From positions 6,078,667 through 6,142,666 of the forward strand of contig OZ024785.1 in the NCBI GenBank assembly GCA_964017065.1: a DNA stretch of 64,000 nt, written 5' to 3'. The DNA comes from Haliclona indistincta (taxonomy: Eukaryota; Porifera; Demospongiae; Haplosclerida; Chalinidae). The notes under the pieces are model-generated. The model did no database searches. It was not told the origin of the DNA and saw only the letters and a list, made by a program, of their open reading frames with translations. Both the position numbers and the translations under genes were made by a program. Shown one piece after another: positions 47,460-58,853 of the stretch (the stretch's first letter is position 1; every line of letters starts with the position of its first letter).

Positions 47460-50400
47460 ATGGCTTTGAATAGCGATACAGATGAGATCGAGCTCCTAAA
47501 TATCCGCCGTTTTTCTGAAAAGGGCGGATTGGACCATCAAGTTTCACAGAGCGAAGACGAGGAGGTGCCAGTTCATACAGGCAGCCCTCTAATGCGCAAC
47601 CAAGGAAAGCGTAAGATAGTCACAAAGAAGGCCCCTCTGGGAATCTTTCTACTCGAGTATCTCGGTTTGTTCCGCTTCAAGACCAGGAAATGGTAAATTC
47701 TTTATCATTCACACGTACCTTCCTCTCATGCACCTTGTATTTCTTCTCCATGTAGCTACCAAATCTATATCTTCACTCTCACTTTCTTAGTGTACACTGC
47801 CTATCACATGTCCAGGAAACCGATCAGTGTTGTTGCTGTGAGTGCATGTTGCAAACAACTACACATGACGCTCATTTCTGCTGTTTCAGTCTATTCTGGC
47901 TCCCAACTGTAACCAAAGGAACGTAGTCAATGCCTCAGAAGGAGCATGCACTGGGGGACTCACTGAGAACTCTTCCTTACATAATATCACTGAGGGCTGG
48001 GCTCCATTTGGTTAGCTCTGTCAAAGATACTTATCTTACAGCACCGATATTTCCCAGATGGAGATGACTGTAAGTCACTGATAGGAGCAATAAACTACGC
48101 CTTGCTATTCTCTTACGCTATATTCTTAATCGGAAGGTGAGATGGTATGTCCCATTACCTCACAACCTTACTGTAGTATAATCGTAGTGGTTTGATCGCT
48201 GATCGGGTCAATCTGAGATACTTTTTAACAATTGGGATGTTGGGTAAGTTGTTAAAGAAACAGGGCGGTTTAGATAGCTAGTTAGATATGTTTATTTTCC
48301 TATTTTATCACAGGGTGTGGACTACTCGTTGGTCTCATGGGTGTGGCTTACTTTGCACAGATCCACACCATTGTTTATTTCATCTTTGTTCAAATCGGCG
48401 TTGGAGTGTTCCAGGTACAGCTCCTTGTACACTTATGGTAATAATTTAGGTCTTTGCAGTCTACAGGCTGGCCGGCAGTGACGGCTGTCATGGGGAATTG
48501 GTTTGGTAAGAGGAACAGAGGGCTCGTGCTGGGGGTGTGGAATGCCCACACCTCGTTAGGTAACATACTAGGAACTGTTATTCCAGCTATCTGGGCCGAT
48601 AACAGTGATTCACCATGGTGAGGATGTGAGTGGGTGAGGGAGGGAGCAAGCGAGTGAGGAAGTAAAAGAGTGAGTATCCGAGTGAGTATCCGAGTGAGTG
48701 AGGAAGTGAACAAATGAATGAATGAGTGTGTGAGCAAACAAGATAGTGAGATGCAAGTGTGTGTGAGTGAGTTATTTTTTATTTGCTTTAGGGGATGGTC
48801 ATTCTTGGTTCCTGCGTTTGTGATGGTACTCGTGGGTGTGATCGTGTTTCTATTTTTAGTAACAGGTGAGTTGTGTAATTATTGCTGGGCTATAAATAGT
48901 TGTATTTGCAACAGACCCCACTCACGTTGGACTGACACCACCCAAACATCATCTTGATGAAGTAACTGGTACAAACTCCTTTTATGGGCATTTACTGATC
49001 TATTATAGGTGACTTCCTTGGAAAATGGAGAACTTGGAAATGCTAAAAAATCAGATGACGAGAATGTGATTCTGATCAAGGAAACGAAGGAGTCGAATGG
49101 GAAGACATTGATTACTGTTAGTAATGTTGATATTATGACGCTCACGCAATGTTTTGTATTGTCTGCAGCCTCAGAAGAAGAAAGCTGTTGGACTATTTAC
49201 TGCATTGAAAGTGCCAGTAAGATGCTTTACTAGATGTAGTGTCTATGCTCTCTCTACCTTCCTCCCTTCCTTCCCTCATCCCTCCCTCCCTTCCCTCATC
49301 CCTCCCTTCCCTCGTCCCTTCCCTCATCCCTTCCTTCCTCCCTCCCTTCCCTCATCCCTCTCTTCCTCCCTCCCTTCTCTCATCCCTCTCTTCCTCCCTC
49401 CCTTCCCTCATCCATCCCTCTCTCCCTACCTTAATCCCTCCCTTCCTTCCTCCCTCCCTTCCCTCATCCCTCCCTTCCTCCCTCCCTTCTCTCATCCCTC
49501 TCTTCCTCCCTCCCTCCCTTCCCTCATCCATCCCTCTCTCCCTTCCCTCATCCCTCCCTCCCTTCCTCCCTACCTTCATCCCTCCCTCCCTTCCTCCCTC
49601 CCTCTCTCTCTAGGGTGTGATAGAGTTCTCATTGGCGCTATTCTTCGCCAAGCTTGTCTCCTACTCGTTTCTCTTCTGGCTGCCATACTATGTCGTCAAT
49701 ACTCGTGAGTGTGTGAACATTTGCAGGTGCAGCTGTATTACAGCTTGTGTGTTATCAGGCATTGGTGGTGAGTGTGTTAGCTATGAAACTGCAGCTCTGC
49801 TAGCTACACTGTTCGATATCGGAGGAATAGTTGGTGAGTTAATAAGACTGATTTTGTAGCTAAAACTGCCAGTGCTTCAGTATTGCTGAAATACAAGTAT
49901 ATGAGTGGGCGGAATCAAACGCACCGCGCTTCCTGTAAATCACGTATTTCGTGATCCCCGCCCACCGTACAATATAATGCCCATATTGAACATGCTTTAA
50001 TTCCCATTATAGCGCGCTGACGCTGATTCACTCGGTTATAGCGTTACAGCTTGATCTAGTCAGCCGCGGCATAATTATACTTTAAACCACTTAATATAGG
50101 TAAGTCGTGCTCTACGTGATTTATGGCACTCGGGCTGTGGTCTCGTGCCATAAATCACGTAGAGCACTCCTTACCTACATTAAGTAATACCAAGGGCGTA
50201 TAGAGAAAGAGGGCATGCAACTGTCAATCACTCTGTAGGATAGCGAAATACTTATTGTTACTAAAAATAAACATCAATTAAACTCCGTATACCTTTAGTA
50301 TACAGTGCATACGTCAGTACGTATGCGGAGAGTGCAGAGAAAATGGCTAGTGCAGGTCTAAACGGCGGCATAGTGACAGTAGTAGCTGCTCGCCCTTGTC

Positions 50401-52197
50401 TGTAACCGCTAGACGAATGCTTGTCGCTAAATGCGTGAAGGGAGGCACACTAGTTCGCGCATTCTTCAAGCTGGAAACCTGAAATTCGTGAGACTGTCGC
50501 TGCCCGCTACTGTAGCTTGCGTTTGGAAGAAAGCCAAGATCAGCTGTGGATTGTTGTATCTGTAGTAGGAGAACACTGGCATAGGACTGGTACCGCTGTG
50601 CTTGGGATCGCGGGACAGGCCGAGACAGGCTGTATCTGACTGAATAAGCGTCATTAGTTACCGCCTACTTTTTTCTACGTCAGCAATTGATGGGCGTAAC
50701 TTCTAATTTTAGTAACAATAAATATTTCGCTATCCTACGGGAGTGATTGACGGTTGCATGCCCTCTTTCTCTATACGCCCTTGGTAATACATAAGAGCAT
50801 GATACACAAGCATTATCCGAAGTTTTCTGTGATTGATTTTATGTCAAGAATAATATTTGGTGTCTATCTGCATTGAATATTTATAATATGACCTCATGTC
50901 CATGGTTTGGAGACCCAGTGTTGTTCCACAGGTAGTATCAGTACAGGAGTTATATCTGATCTATTGGGAGCTCGTGCTATATCATGTGTCCTTATGATGT
51001 ACCTAGCTGTCCCTACAGTGAGTCCCATCAGCAGTAACGTAGACCTTGTTCTATTAATGTCTCTCTTTATATCAAGTTGTTTCTTTATCGATTCACTGGT
51101 TCAGCATCTCTTGAGTACACGATCAGTAAGCAGTGCCTGTGGTATGGAATTTATTTACCTTTTTTTTCTTAGTTTTGATACTCCTAAATGGGTTGTTTAT
51201 TAATGGTCCCTACGCTCTCATCACGACTGCTGTTGCTAACGATCTGGTTTGTAGTAATACAGCTCATCACTCGCTCAATAATGGTGTCTTTTCATCCCAG
51301 GGTACGCACAAAGTATTGACAGAAAATCAGAAAGCCAAAGCAACAGTGTCAGGCATTATAGACGCAACTGGATCGATTGGTACAGTACTCGTCATTTTTT
51401 GTGCTGAAATGTTTATTTTTGCATTCTAGGAGCAGCATGTGGTCCATTACTGACAGGAGTGATCTCGGATCATTTTGTGAGCATCTAGACTTGCATGGTT
51501 CTTGCAATGCTGAGGCGAAGGGTGTGAAGTGTCATCTTCATGCACTAATGTGTTAAGTGAAGTCTTTATTCGGATGATCAGGATTAAAAATAACTTTATT
51601 ACTGCACAAAAAGACCATTGTGCACTTTCGTTTCAGCATTGCAATGAGCCTGAGTATCACTGTATTATGAACTTGTTGACTTCTGTAGGGGTGGAGCAAC
51701 GTGTTTTATATTTTCATGGTCTCGTGTTTTCTGTCATCACTGGTCAGTGGTACCTAACATTGATCAACACTGTTGTTATTGATCTGTAGATGCTGTCTCG
51801 AGTGCTGTTTAATGAAATCAGAAGTTTTTATCGAAGAAGAAGGTACAGTTGCAAGCGTTTACTACAGTATTACCGTACAGATATTTGTGAAATGAGTGCT
51901 ACTCACTCATTCACTTACTTGCTCTCACTACCCCCTCACTCACTCACTCACTCACTCACTCACTCACTCACTCACTCACTCACTCACTCACTCACTCACC
52001 CCCTCACTCACTCACTCACTCACTCACTCACTCACTCACCCCCTCACTCACTCACTCACTCACTCACTCACTCACCCCCTCACTCTCTCACTCACCCCGG
52101 CCCCCCACTCACTCACTCTCAATACTATCTTTATGCTCTATTCAGATCATTAAAGTGCTATCTGTGCTGGACTAAAATTTGCAGGAAACTAACATGA
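47460..52197 (+). CDS. SLC37-type sugar-phosphate carrier, copy A
   Basis: Major-facilitator protein of the organophosphate:phosphate antiporter type; SLC37 members exchange sugar phosphates for phosphate at the endoplasmic reticulum. Twenty-one exons (47460-47692, 47756-47837, 47890-48010, 48058-48136, 48188-48243, 48314-48414, 48460-48617, 48792-48865, 48915-48961, 49009-49116, 49169-49216, 49614-49704, 49759-49833, 50932-51017, 51077-51125, 51173-51246, 51301-51379, 51430-51476, 51689-51742, 51790-51842, 52146-52197) keep frame and give 588 residues. Seen: TAYHMSRKP after helix 1, STGWPAVTAVMGNWF, GVWNAHTSLGNILG, FINGPYALITTAVA and GSIGAACGPLLTG, all typical. The central loop is acidic/basic. 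Several introns hold simple repeats; the largest, 49834-50931, contains two foldback elements. It is paired tail to tail with copy B. Confidence 0.88.
48630..48775. repeat. Degenerate GTGA/GAGT repeat in intron 7 of SLC37 copy A
   Basis: Loose copies of GTGAGTGAG with interspersed TATCC. Probably grew from the splice donor GTGAGG that opens the intron. Confidence 0.6.
49255..49612. repeat. CCCTCATCCCTCCCTTCC minisatellite in intron 11
   Basis: About 360 nt of pure pyrimidine built from CCCTCC, CTTCC and CCCTCAT units, ending directly at the acceptor CTCTCTAG of exon 12. All open frames through it are artefacts. Confidence 0.9.
50089..50185. repeat. 97-bp foldback palindrome in intron 13
   Basis: Arms of about 40 bp, ACTTAATATAGGTAAGTCGT and onward against the complement of GGTAAGGAGT..., with three mismatches and a loop of about 15 nt. 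The core GTGCTCTACGTGATTTATGG is repeated perfectly in the opposite direction. It abuts the next element. Confidence 0.85.
50191..50783. mobile_element. 593-bp foldback transposon with 80-bp inverted ends
   Basis: The ends start CAAGGGCGTATAGAGAAAGA and are inverted copies for about 80 bp with few mismatches. GTAATAC flanks both sides (50184-50190 and 50784-50790), read as a target duplication. No coding frame inside resembles a transposase. The ends are similar to those at 4058-5070 (CAGGGGCGTA). Confidence 0.85.
51903..52113. repeat. (CACT)n microsatellite in last intron of SLC37 copy A
   Basis: About 210 nt of CACT with CACCCC interruptions, just before the pyrimidine-rich acceptor of the final exon. 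Confidence 0.95.
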
Positions 52198-52299
52198 TCA
52201 GTCGTAATTTATTTAATCTTTGCATACAATTATCAAAATAAATAATTATTTATAAACAGTGCGTTAGTGTATCAATTATAAAGTCACGCAGCTATATCT

Positions 52300-55200
52300 C
52301 TAGCGAAAACACCATTTTTGTGAGATATAGTCAGCAACTGAACGTGCCCATCTTGAGCGACGGAGTACTTCACCTATAACCAGTCTTGTGAGAAACTGCA
52401 AAAGAATCAACAACTAGATATATGCTAGTATCCTCTGCTTACCAAAGATGAAATGAGTTCTGAAGCCATCATCAGAAAGAACACATACTGCCAACCAGAA
52501 TGATCGCTGCCCTGTGGAAAGACGGGAGATCTTAAATCACACAGCACTTCATTCTGAACTACGTACTAGACCGGAGAGGTACCCAGCAAGCAACGGCCCT
52601 ATGGCGGCACCTGTATGTATTTAGCAATGCATAAAAGTTTGAAGTCACAATATTTCCATACCAATCGATCCTGTTCCATCAATGATAGCTGATACAGTTG
52701 CCTTTGCTCGCTTGCTGTCTTTCAGGTCTTTGTGAGTGCTCTGTGAGAGGGCGAGAATAAGCAATCCAACTTGTAGCTTTACGCTTAACACACTAGTCCT
52801 GCTCACCAAATCAGTTGAGACGGCAGTGGTGATGAGTGCATATGGTCCATTGACAAACAAACCGCTGAGAATCAATAAAACTGAGAAAAACGTTACCGGT
52901 CACAGTGAGTAAAACTGAACTTACTCACGAATGCCGCAATATTTAACGGTCCCCAGTAGAAACTCATGGCAAGCTGTGGTAAGTAAAGAGGACAGTGTAC
53001 CAGCAAATCATTGTGTGTGTGTGTGTGTGTGCATGTGTGTGTGTGTGTGCGTGAGTGCGTGTGTGTGTGCATGTGTGTGTGGTGATGTACACATACTGTT
53101 GGTATTGAGAAATACAGCATTGCTATGCATATCACAGCTCGCATGTTCAGTAAATCAGAGAACAGTCCTGTCAGTATGCTGCCTGCGTTGAGGTAATAAA
53201 AATTGTGATCAATCTTAGGTAGTTATTACTAACCGAGAACTCCGCCCACATCGAACAGTGATGAATACCAATCTGCATCTTGTGGAGTAAATGTGTGACC
53301 TCCAACAGCTGTAGCAGATACACAGTAGTAAGGTGTTGGTCATCTCAATAAAAATTCTTACGTGTGTTCTTTATGAACAATGGAAGCCAGAAGAGAAACG
53401 TGTATGCAACCAGTTTGTTGAAAAACAGAGCAAGTGAGTACTCTATGACACCCTGTAAAAAGGCAATGTACTCATAATCATTAGCCGGTGGACATAGACT
53501 TACTGGTATCCTGAGAGCAGAGAAGAATCCAATGGCGGACGATTTCTGATGAAGAGATTCAGGCGGCGGTGTAGGAGTGGAGTAGATCTCACTAACAACA
53601 GACTGAAAACCGAGAACATTAATACCAAGTTTATACCACGTAAACCAAACCAAGCCAAGCTAAATTCCTGCCACAACTAAACCGTGCTGAAAATAGCATA
53701 CAGCGGTTTTATTACTTCTTGCAAACCGTAGACCATGCACTAATGTCTTTGATCATGCTCCATTGTGTGAATAAATACCAGTGGTGACTTGACACATTAG
53801 TGACAGCAAGGTGACACGTTTCTTCCTTGCAAGACGTAATAAAACCTCTATACCTATGGCTGAGGTATAATCAATTTTTATTGTAATAACAAAAATTTTT
53901 TTTTAGAATTTTGTTGTAGACTAGTTTTGCTTGATTATTTGTAGCACCGCTCAGTCAGCACCTTAACCAAGCTGTCATGGTTCAGTTCAATTTTTATTAA
54001 CAGTGAAGGCTATACCGGGTAATATTGAAGTTATTCACTTACATTTGTTGAGATTGATTTGTCATCCTCAATGTCACTACCTTCTCCACTGGTCATCATT
54101 TTTCGCTCCTCATCCTCATCTGCTTTTCGTCTCGATATGTTCGAGTTAACGTTGCTGTTGCCTATGGTGTCATAGGATGTACCGGAGACACTGACTGTAG
54201 GAGTTTTCGGCTTCTTTTTGGTAGCAAAAGGATTGGTGTCCTAATAAACAGCATTGTTATAACAAGGCAATATTTCTAAAACTATAGCCTGTACCTCGTG
54301 GTGATGGGGAGGAGATAGACCTATGTCACGTGGATCTAACAGAACCAAGAGAGAGTGAGTGAGTGAGTGAGTGAGTGAGTGAGTGAGTGAGTGAGTGAGT
54401 GAGTGAGTGAGTGAGTCTGTGAGTGAGTGAGTGAGTGAGTGAGTGAGTGAGTGAGTGAGTGAGTGTGTGAGTGAGTGAGTGAATGAGTGAGTGAGTCTGA
54501 GTGAGTGAGTCAGTGAGTGAATGAGTGAGTGAGTGTGTCTGTGAGTGAGAGTGATGTTTAGCTTACCGACAACAAGAAACACAAAAATAATGATACCCAT
54601 TGCTATCATGATGAAAGCAGGTGCCAGGAATGACCAGCCCCTGGGAAGAGAAGGAAAGGTAATCAAACACGACATATAAGTGAACATGTGTGTTAGTAAG
54701 CTGATGCTTGTCATATCAAAACAAGTTGACTGAGAGTAAACTGTACAAGCTAAGCAAAGGACTCACCATGGGCTGTCAGGGTCTGACCATATTCCAGGTA
54801 TAATCACGCCAAGAATATTACCAACAGATGTGTGAGCATTCCATACACCCATGAACAGGCCGCGACCTCGCTTACCAAACCAGTTACCCATCACAGCCAC
54901 CACTGCCGGCCAGCCTGTAGCCTGGAGAAGATTATGTACAGTAAAGATACTACCATTATTATAGCGGGTAATTAATTTTTGGAGGGTCAAAATTTTGGCG
55001 AATGACCCAGATTTTGCGTATTGGCGAATTTAATTTTGGCGTCAAGTGCCTGGTTCACGTATTACTGCAATAGATTTTGGCAAATTTTATTTTGGCAAAT
55101 GCTTGACAATTCACCAAATTCGCCAAAGTTTCCTCCCACCAAAATTACCCGCTATATGGTAGTGCCAGAGAAATGCATGATATTATTACAATGCTCTTTG

Positions 55201-57344
55201 TATGGTAACACAGGAGTTATTGTATACTGATTACTATAGATATATGATAGTCTTACCGATAACATTCCAGCAAGTAACTGGAAAATCACAAAGTAAGCCA
55301 GTGAGTGAATGTTGGCAAAATACGCCACTCCAAGCATACCCACTAGTATTCCATTTCCTGTTGAGCAAGACAAATAAAGTACAACCTCTTCAAGCACAGT
55401 TCCATAAACCTATCATTCCCAGAGTGAGAAATATTCTTAAGTCGATTCTTTCAGCAACTATTCCACTGAAAAATGAACATAAAACAGACACTGGAAATGA
55501 AGAGCGGACCAACCTGATGAACATTGAAATAGCATAAGCAAACAGCCATGCGGTGTTGATGTAACTGATGTAACTTTTACCAGTTTCCGTATCAGTGGCG
55601 TCTAAAAGGAGTGATAATACTATATATAGCACATAGTCGAACAGACTTACTAAATGGAGACCAGCCGATGTTGTCAGGATCACAATGAATAATTGTTAAA
55701 TTAGTCGAATTACTATCAGTAGAACAATTTCCCAGCAAAGTAGACTATGAAAAAACAGTACCATCATACTCAATATGATTTAAAATGTACTTACATCAAC
55801 TGCACTGAATGCTTTGCGGGTCATATGGTAGCATGTGTACGAGAAGAAGGTTAACATGAACATCAGTGCCTGCATACTATGATGGTAGAGGAAAAACAGG
55901 TAGAGAAAAAGAACCAGTACATGTAGAGAAAAAGACCAGTACAGGTAGAGAAAAACAGTACAGGTAGAGAAAAAGACCAGTACAGGTAGAGAAAAACAGT
56001 ACAGGTAGAGAAAAAGACCAGTACAGAGGTAGAGAAAAACCAGTATATGTAGAGAAAAAAACCAGTGCAGGTAGAGAAAAAAACACTACAGAGCGGTTGC
56101 TACAGAGGTAGAAATAAAACCAGTACAGAGGTAGAGAAAAAGACTAGTACAGGCAGAGAAAAAAACCAGTACAGGGGTAGAGAAAAAACCAGTACAGAGG
56201 TAGAGAAAAAAACAGTATGAGTAGAGAAAAAAAAACAGTACGGGTAGAGAAAAAGATCAGTACAGAGGTAGAGAAAAAACAGTACGGGTAGAGAAAAAGA
56301 CCTGTACTGGTAGTGAAAAACCAGTACAGCTTCTCACTGGTGCAAGAAGTAATAAAACTGCTGTAATACAGCAATGGAATGTACATTAAAATGCATAATA
56401 ATATTCACAACAGAAGCTGTCACGGGTTTTGATCTATACACAATAGTTGAACCAGCCCACCTTTGTGTTTTATCACTAGTCATAAAAACAAACCTACTTC
56501 AATACAAGAGGTATGAAAGCAGCTACATGTATAGTTGCACAGCAAGTTGTATTCTAACAAGGTAGAGTAATTTTGGTGATCTTGCAACAAATTGTAGAGT
56601 AGGCTCGTAGTTTTATACATGTAACTTCTCAGTAAAGTTGTCTACATCTCATAGCATGTGTTTGCATGTTGGTCTACTATAGTGCTGTGCCAGTTGATCT
56701 GCATTACTTCAGGAAGTCTTTCATCTCATCTGGTCAGTAAGTGAATGTAGCACCTTAATACTACACTACTCTACTATAACTATTTGCACAAGAGTATGCA
56801 TGTTTGTAATATAAACAGTCACATGTCTTCCCAACCTCACAATGTGGGCAACAGGGACCACATGCAAGCTACATGTAGTGCAGAGCTCTGCCTGTTTCTT
56901 GCATTTCACCGCTACTGTAGTTTCGATCGAAGCTTCGTGATACAAAAACAGTGGTTCATGAGTGTATAATTATTATGATTTAGAAAGTCAACAAAACTAG
57001 ATCGTACACAGTCAACTATAAAAGTGCGTGTTTTATGTGCGACAGTTTACTGAACAAATTAATTTTAGGAAAAGTTTTGTGATCACTGGTTTACGATTCG
57101 CGAATACTGTATCAGAGAATTGAATATTCTTTTTTCATAGCAGTATTATGGTCACTTACCTCTTCACTGGATATCGTCTGAAGATCGGTGTAACTGAGAG
57201 CAGCCACGCACCTGGACCGATCCGCCATCTTCTCACGACAAACGGAAAAGGCCTAGACGATTGCTGCGACGTCACTGATGTGATCGTTTCTTGAGTGACA
57301 ACTTCATGGTCGACCAGCGGCTGTTTTTCTCTCTGCAGCGACAT
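52300..57344 (-). CDS. SLC37-type sugar-phosphate carrier, copy B
   Basis: Twenty minus-strand exons from 57160-57344 to 52300-52395 encode 611 residues in one consistent frame: 55795-55876, 55651-55744, 55514-55601, 55410-55465, 55257-55357, 54767-54921, 54567-54640, 54295-54335, 54043-54240, 53504-53602, 53362-53452, 53234-53308, 53097-53182, 52925-52973, 52807-52880, 52662-52740, 52567-52610 and 52443-52511 between them. Landmarks match copy A: TCYHMTRKAF, ATGWPAVVAVMGNWF, GVWNAHTSVGNILG, FVNGPYALITTAVS, GSIGAAIGPLLAG. Many intron positions and phases agree with copy A, so the two are paralogues. Copy B has a longer N-terminus and a long central loop exon (54043-54240). The stop codons of A and B are 102 bp apart, giving overlapping or nearly abutting 3' UTRs. 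Intron 1 holds a minisatellite. Confidence 0.88.
53010..53082. repeat. (GT)n microsatellite in an intron of SLC37 copy B
   Basis: TGTG runs with GCATG and GCGTGAG interruptions. Confidence 0.9.
53699..53852. mobile_element. Tc1/mariner-type MITE in intron 10 of SLC37 copy B
   Basis: Left end TACAGCGGTTTTATTACTTC; right end is the complement of GCAAGACGTAATAAAACCTC, bounded by TA on both sides. Same family as 37253-37381; interiors differ. Confidence 0.75.
54351..54549. repeat. (GTGA)n microsatellite in intron 8 of SLC37 copy B
   Basis: About 200 nt; on the coding strand it reads (TCAC)n, the same unit as the (CACT)n run in copy A, but in a different intron. Confidence 0.95.
55886..56332. 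repeat. Minisatellite of 20-24-bp units in intron 1 of SLC37 copy B
   Basis: Some twenty units of the form GGTAGAGAAAAAGACCAGTACA, differing in A-run length and in an optional GAG (CAGAGGTAG against CAGGTAG). It directly precedes a single end of the Tc1-like MITE (about 56338-56366). Confidence 0.9.
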
Positions 57345-57710
57345 GACCCAACGGTTTTTCTAGACTTATTGACAACGCCCCCCTTATTGACAACCACACG
57401 TGACTCCGGAAGTTTGCTTACGTGAGCGCTCGAGCGCGCGCGTGATCGAGCTTGGGCGTGGTGCGTGGGCGATCGATCGAATCGACACATGCACTACATA
57501 TTTCCATGTATAAAGCAACCTTGCCAGCAAACGTGATTAGGAATTCGAATTCTTTTTGTTTCACTCTGTCCAGCATTATTTTTACTGACGGCTAAATTGC
57601 ATATTAGATCTGCATGATACAAAACAAGGCGGTACAACACTGAGCTCTCACTCGCGAATTAGCGTCTTCTGTTGTGACCATGCAACCTTATAACGCAGTC
57701 ATAACCAACC
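57345..57710. promoter_or_regulatory. Divergent promoter between SLC37 copy B and a type II membrane protein gene
   Basis: 366 bp between opposite start codons, with a CpG-rich core near 57420-57480 (GAGCGCTCGAGCGCGCGCGTGA, then CGATCGATCGAATCG). No clear TATA element. Confidence 0.5.
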
Positions 57711-58853
57711 ATGATCGCAATAGTAGCAGGAGCATTGTCTATTCGAGGAAAGAAGCGACTGTTTAGGTGCAACATGGTTCAACTGAGATTGTCCAGTAGG
57801 GTATGCCTGCTCTTGATGGTACCGGTTTTACTCATGATTGTCGGCCTGATGTACTTAACGCCAACAAGCGAATGGTGTCGCCTCGGCGTGACAAACAAGA
57901 ACTGCTACAGAACAGTGAATGAAGGAGAACCATTGCAATTCAGCCAGTTGAAAAGGACGGACTATAGTGCTCCATTGACGCAGACACAGCTGATTTCGTT
58001 GAAACGACTCATCGTCGTGACAGCATTCCGAGCCAAGCACTACGCGACTGGACTCCGCATGCTCAGTACAGTGCAGCGGTTCTTGCCGCCTCGTACATCA
58101 GTTGTTATCTACGACCTCGGACTGAACGTAGCTCAACGAGTCAGCCTCAAGAGCATATGCAATGTCGAGCTGAGGCCTTTTGATCTCTACTCTTACCCAC
58201 CGCATTTCCGGCAGCTAATCAGATTTGATCTTTGGAAGCCAGTGATCATGAAGGAAATTGCCAAAGAGACAGATCTAATGCTGTTTATGGACCCTTCTGC
58301 AAGACTCAAGAAGCAGCTGAACGAAACCATTCTACGCCATCTGTCAGATTTCTCCATCCAAGCTCTGCACTGGAGGTCCAGGGCAGTCCAATACACTCAC
58401 GATGACACTCTTAGTTATTTGGGAGTAAGACGGGAAGAAATGCGAGGCTTCACAACTGTACAAACTAACTGTCTGTTTGTGCAAGTCACAAAAGACTCGG
58501 TGAGGTTGTTGAATTTATGGGCACAATGTGTTATGAAGAAGAGCTGTGTTTATCCTGAAGGTGTCATAACTGGTAAAATGAAAAGACAATTCTGCAGCAA
58601 GACGGAGTTGAATCTTGTTTCAGCGGAGTACAACGGTTGTCACTATTTCACACAAAGTGTCCTGAATGTCGCACTTGTGAGACTGTTTGGAAAGAATGTG
58701 TTTAGCAAGATTGTTCCGGGGTGCACCCATAAACGGTATGGCAAAGGACCAATAAATCAAATCGAACAGCATTGTGACTGGATGGACTTCTTTGAAATAC
58801 AAACAACTATTGTTAAGTCACCTCCAAAACTGTTAAAGTGTAGAAAACACTAA
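57711..58853 (+). CDS. Type II membrane protein, glycosyltransferase-like (DUF1647-like)
   Basis: Single exon, 380 residues; a second in-frame ATG at 57774 is an equally good start. A short basic N-terminus is followed by one hydrophobic helix (about residues 33-50, VCLLLMVPVLLMIVGL), the layout of Golgi type II enzymes. The lumenal part has LIVVTAFRAKHY, TSVVIYDLGLN, RFDLWKPVIM and LMLFMDPSARL. A VxYDLGL strand and a short acidic turn (MDPS) are reminiscent of GT-A folds and of the DUF1647 proteins of worms, from memory. Eight or more Cys in the lumenal part suggest disulfides. Activity is not predictable. It starts divergently from SLC37 copy B. Confidence 0.5.
   Translation: MIAIVAGALSIRGKKRLFRCNMVQLRLSSRVCLLLMVPVLLMIVGLMYLTPTSEWCRLGVTNKNCYRTVNEGEPLQFSQLKRTDYSAPLTQTQLISLKRLIVVTAFRAKHYATGLRMLSTVQRFLPPRTSVVIYDLGLNVAQRVSLKSICNVELRPFDLYSYPPHFRQLIRFDLWKPVIMKEIAKETDLMLFMDPSARLKKQLNETILRHLSDFSIQALHWRSRAVQYTHDDTLSYLGVRREEMRGFTTVQTNCLFVQVTKDSVRLLNLWAQCVMKKSCVYPEGVITGKMKRQFCSKTELNLVSAEYNGCHYFTQSVLNVALVRLFGKNVFSKIVPGCTHKRYGKGPINQIEQHCDWMDFFEIQTTIVKSPPKLLKCRKH

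Noticed and set aside
48058..48060. Alternative acceptor at 48041 for SLC37 exon 4
   Set aside because: It would read a stop codon after eight residues; the acceptor TTTCCCAG at 48057 keeps the carrier frame.
49154..49708. 184-codon Pro/Ser/Leu-rich frame
   Set aside because: It runs through the pyrimidine minisatellite; only the two short pieces at its ends are real SLC37 exons, joined by splicing around it.
51790..52197. 135-codon His/Ser/Leu/Thr-rich frame treated as one gene
   Set aside because: The middle is a (CACT)n run inside an intron; only both ends are SLC37 exons.
54241..54714. 157-codon frame on the minus strand
   Set aside because: Reads through (TCAC)n in an SLC37 intron; real exons are 54567-54640 and 54295-54335.
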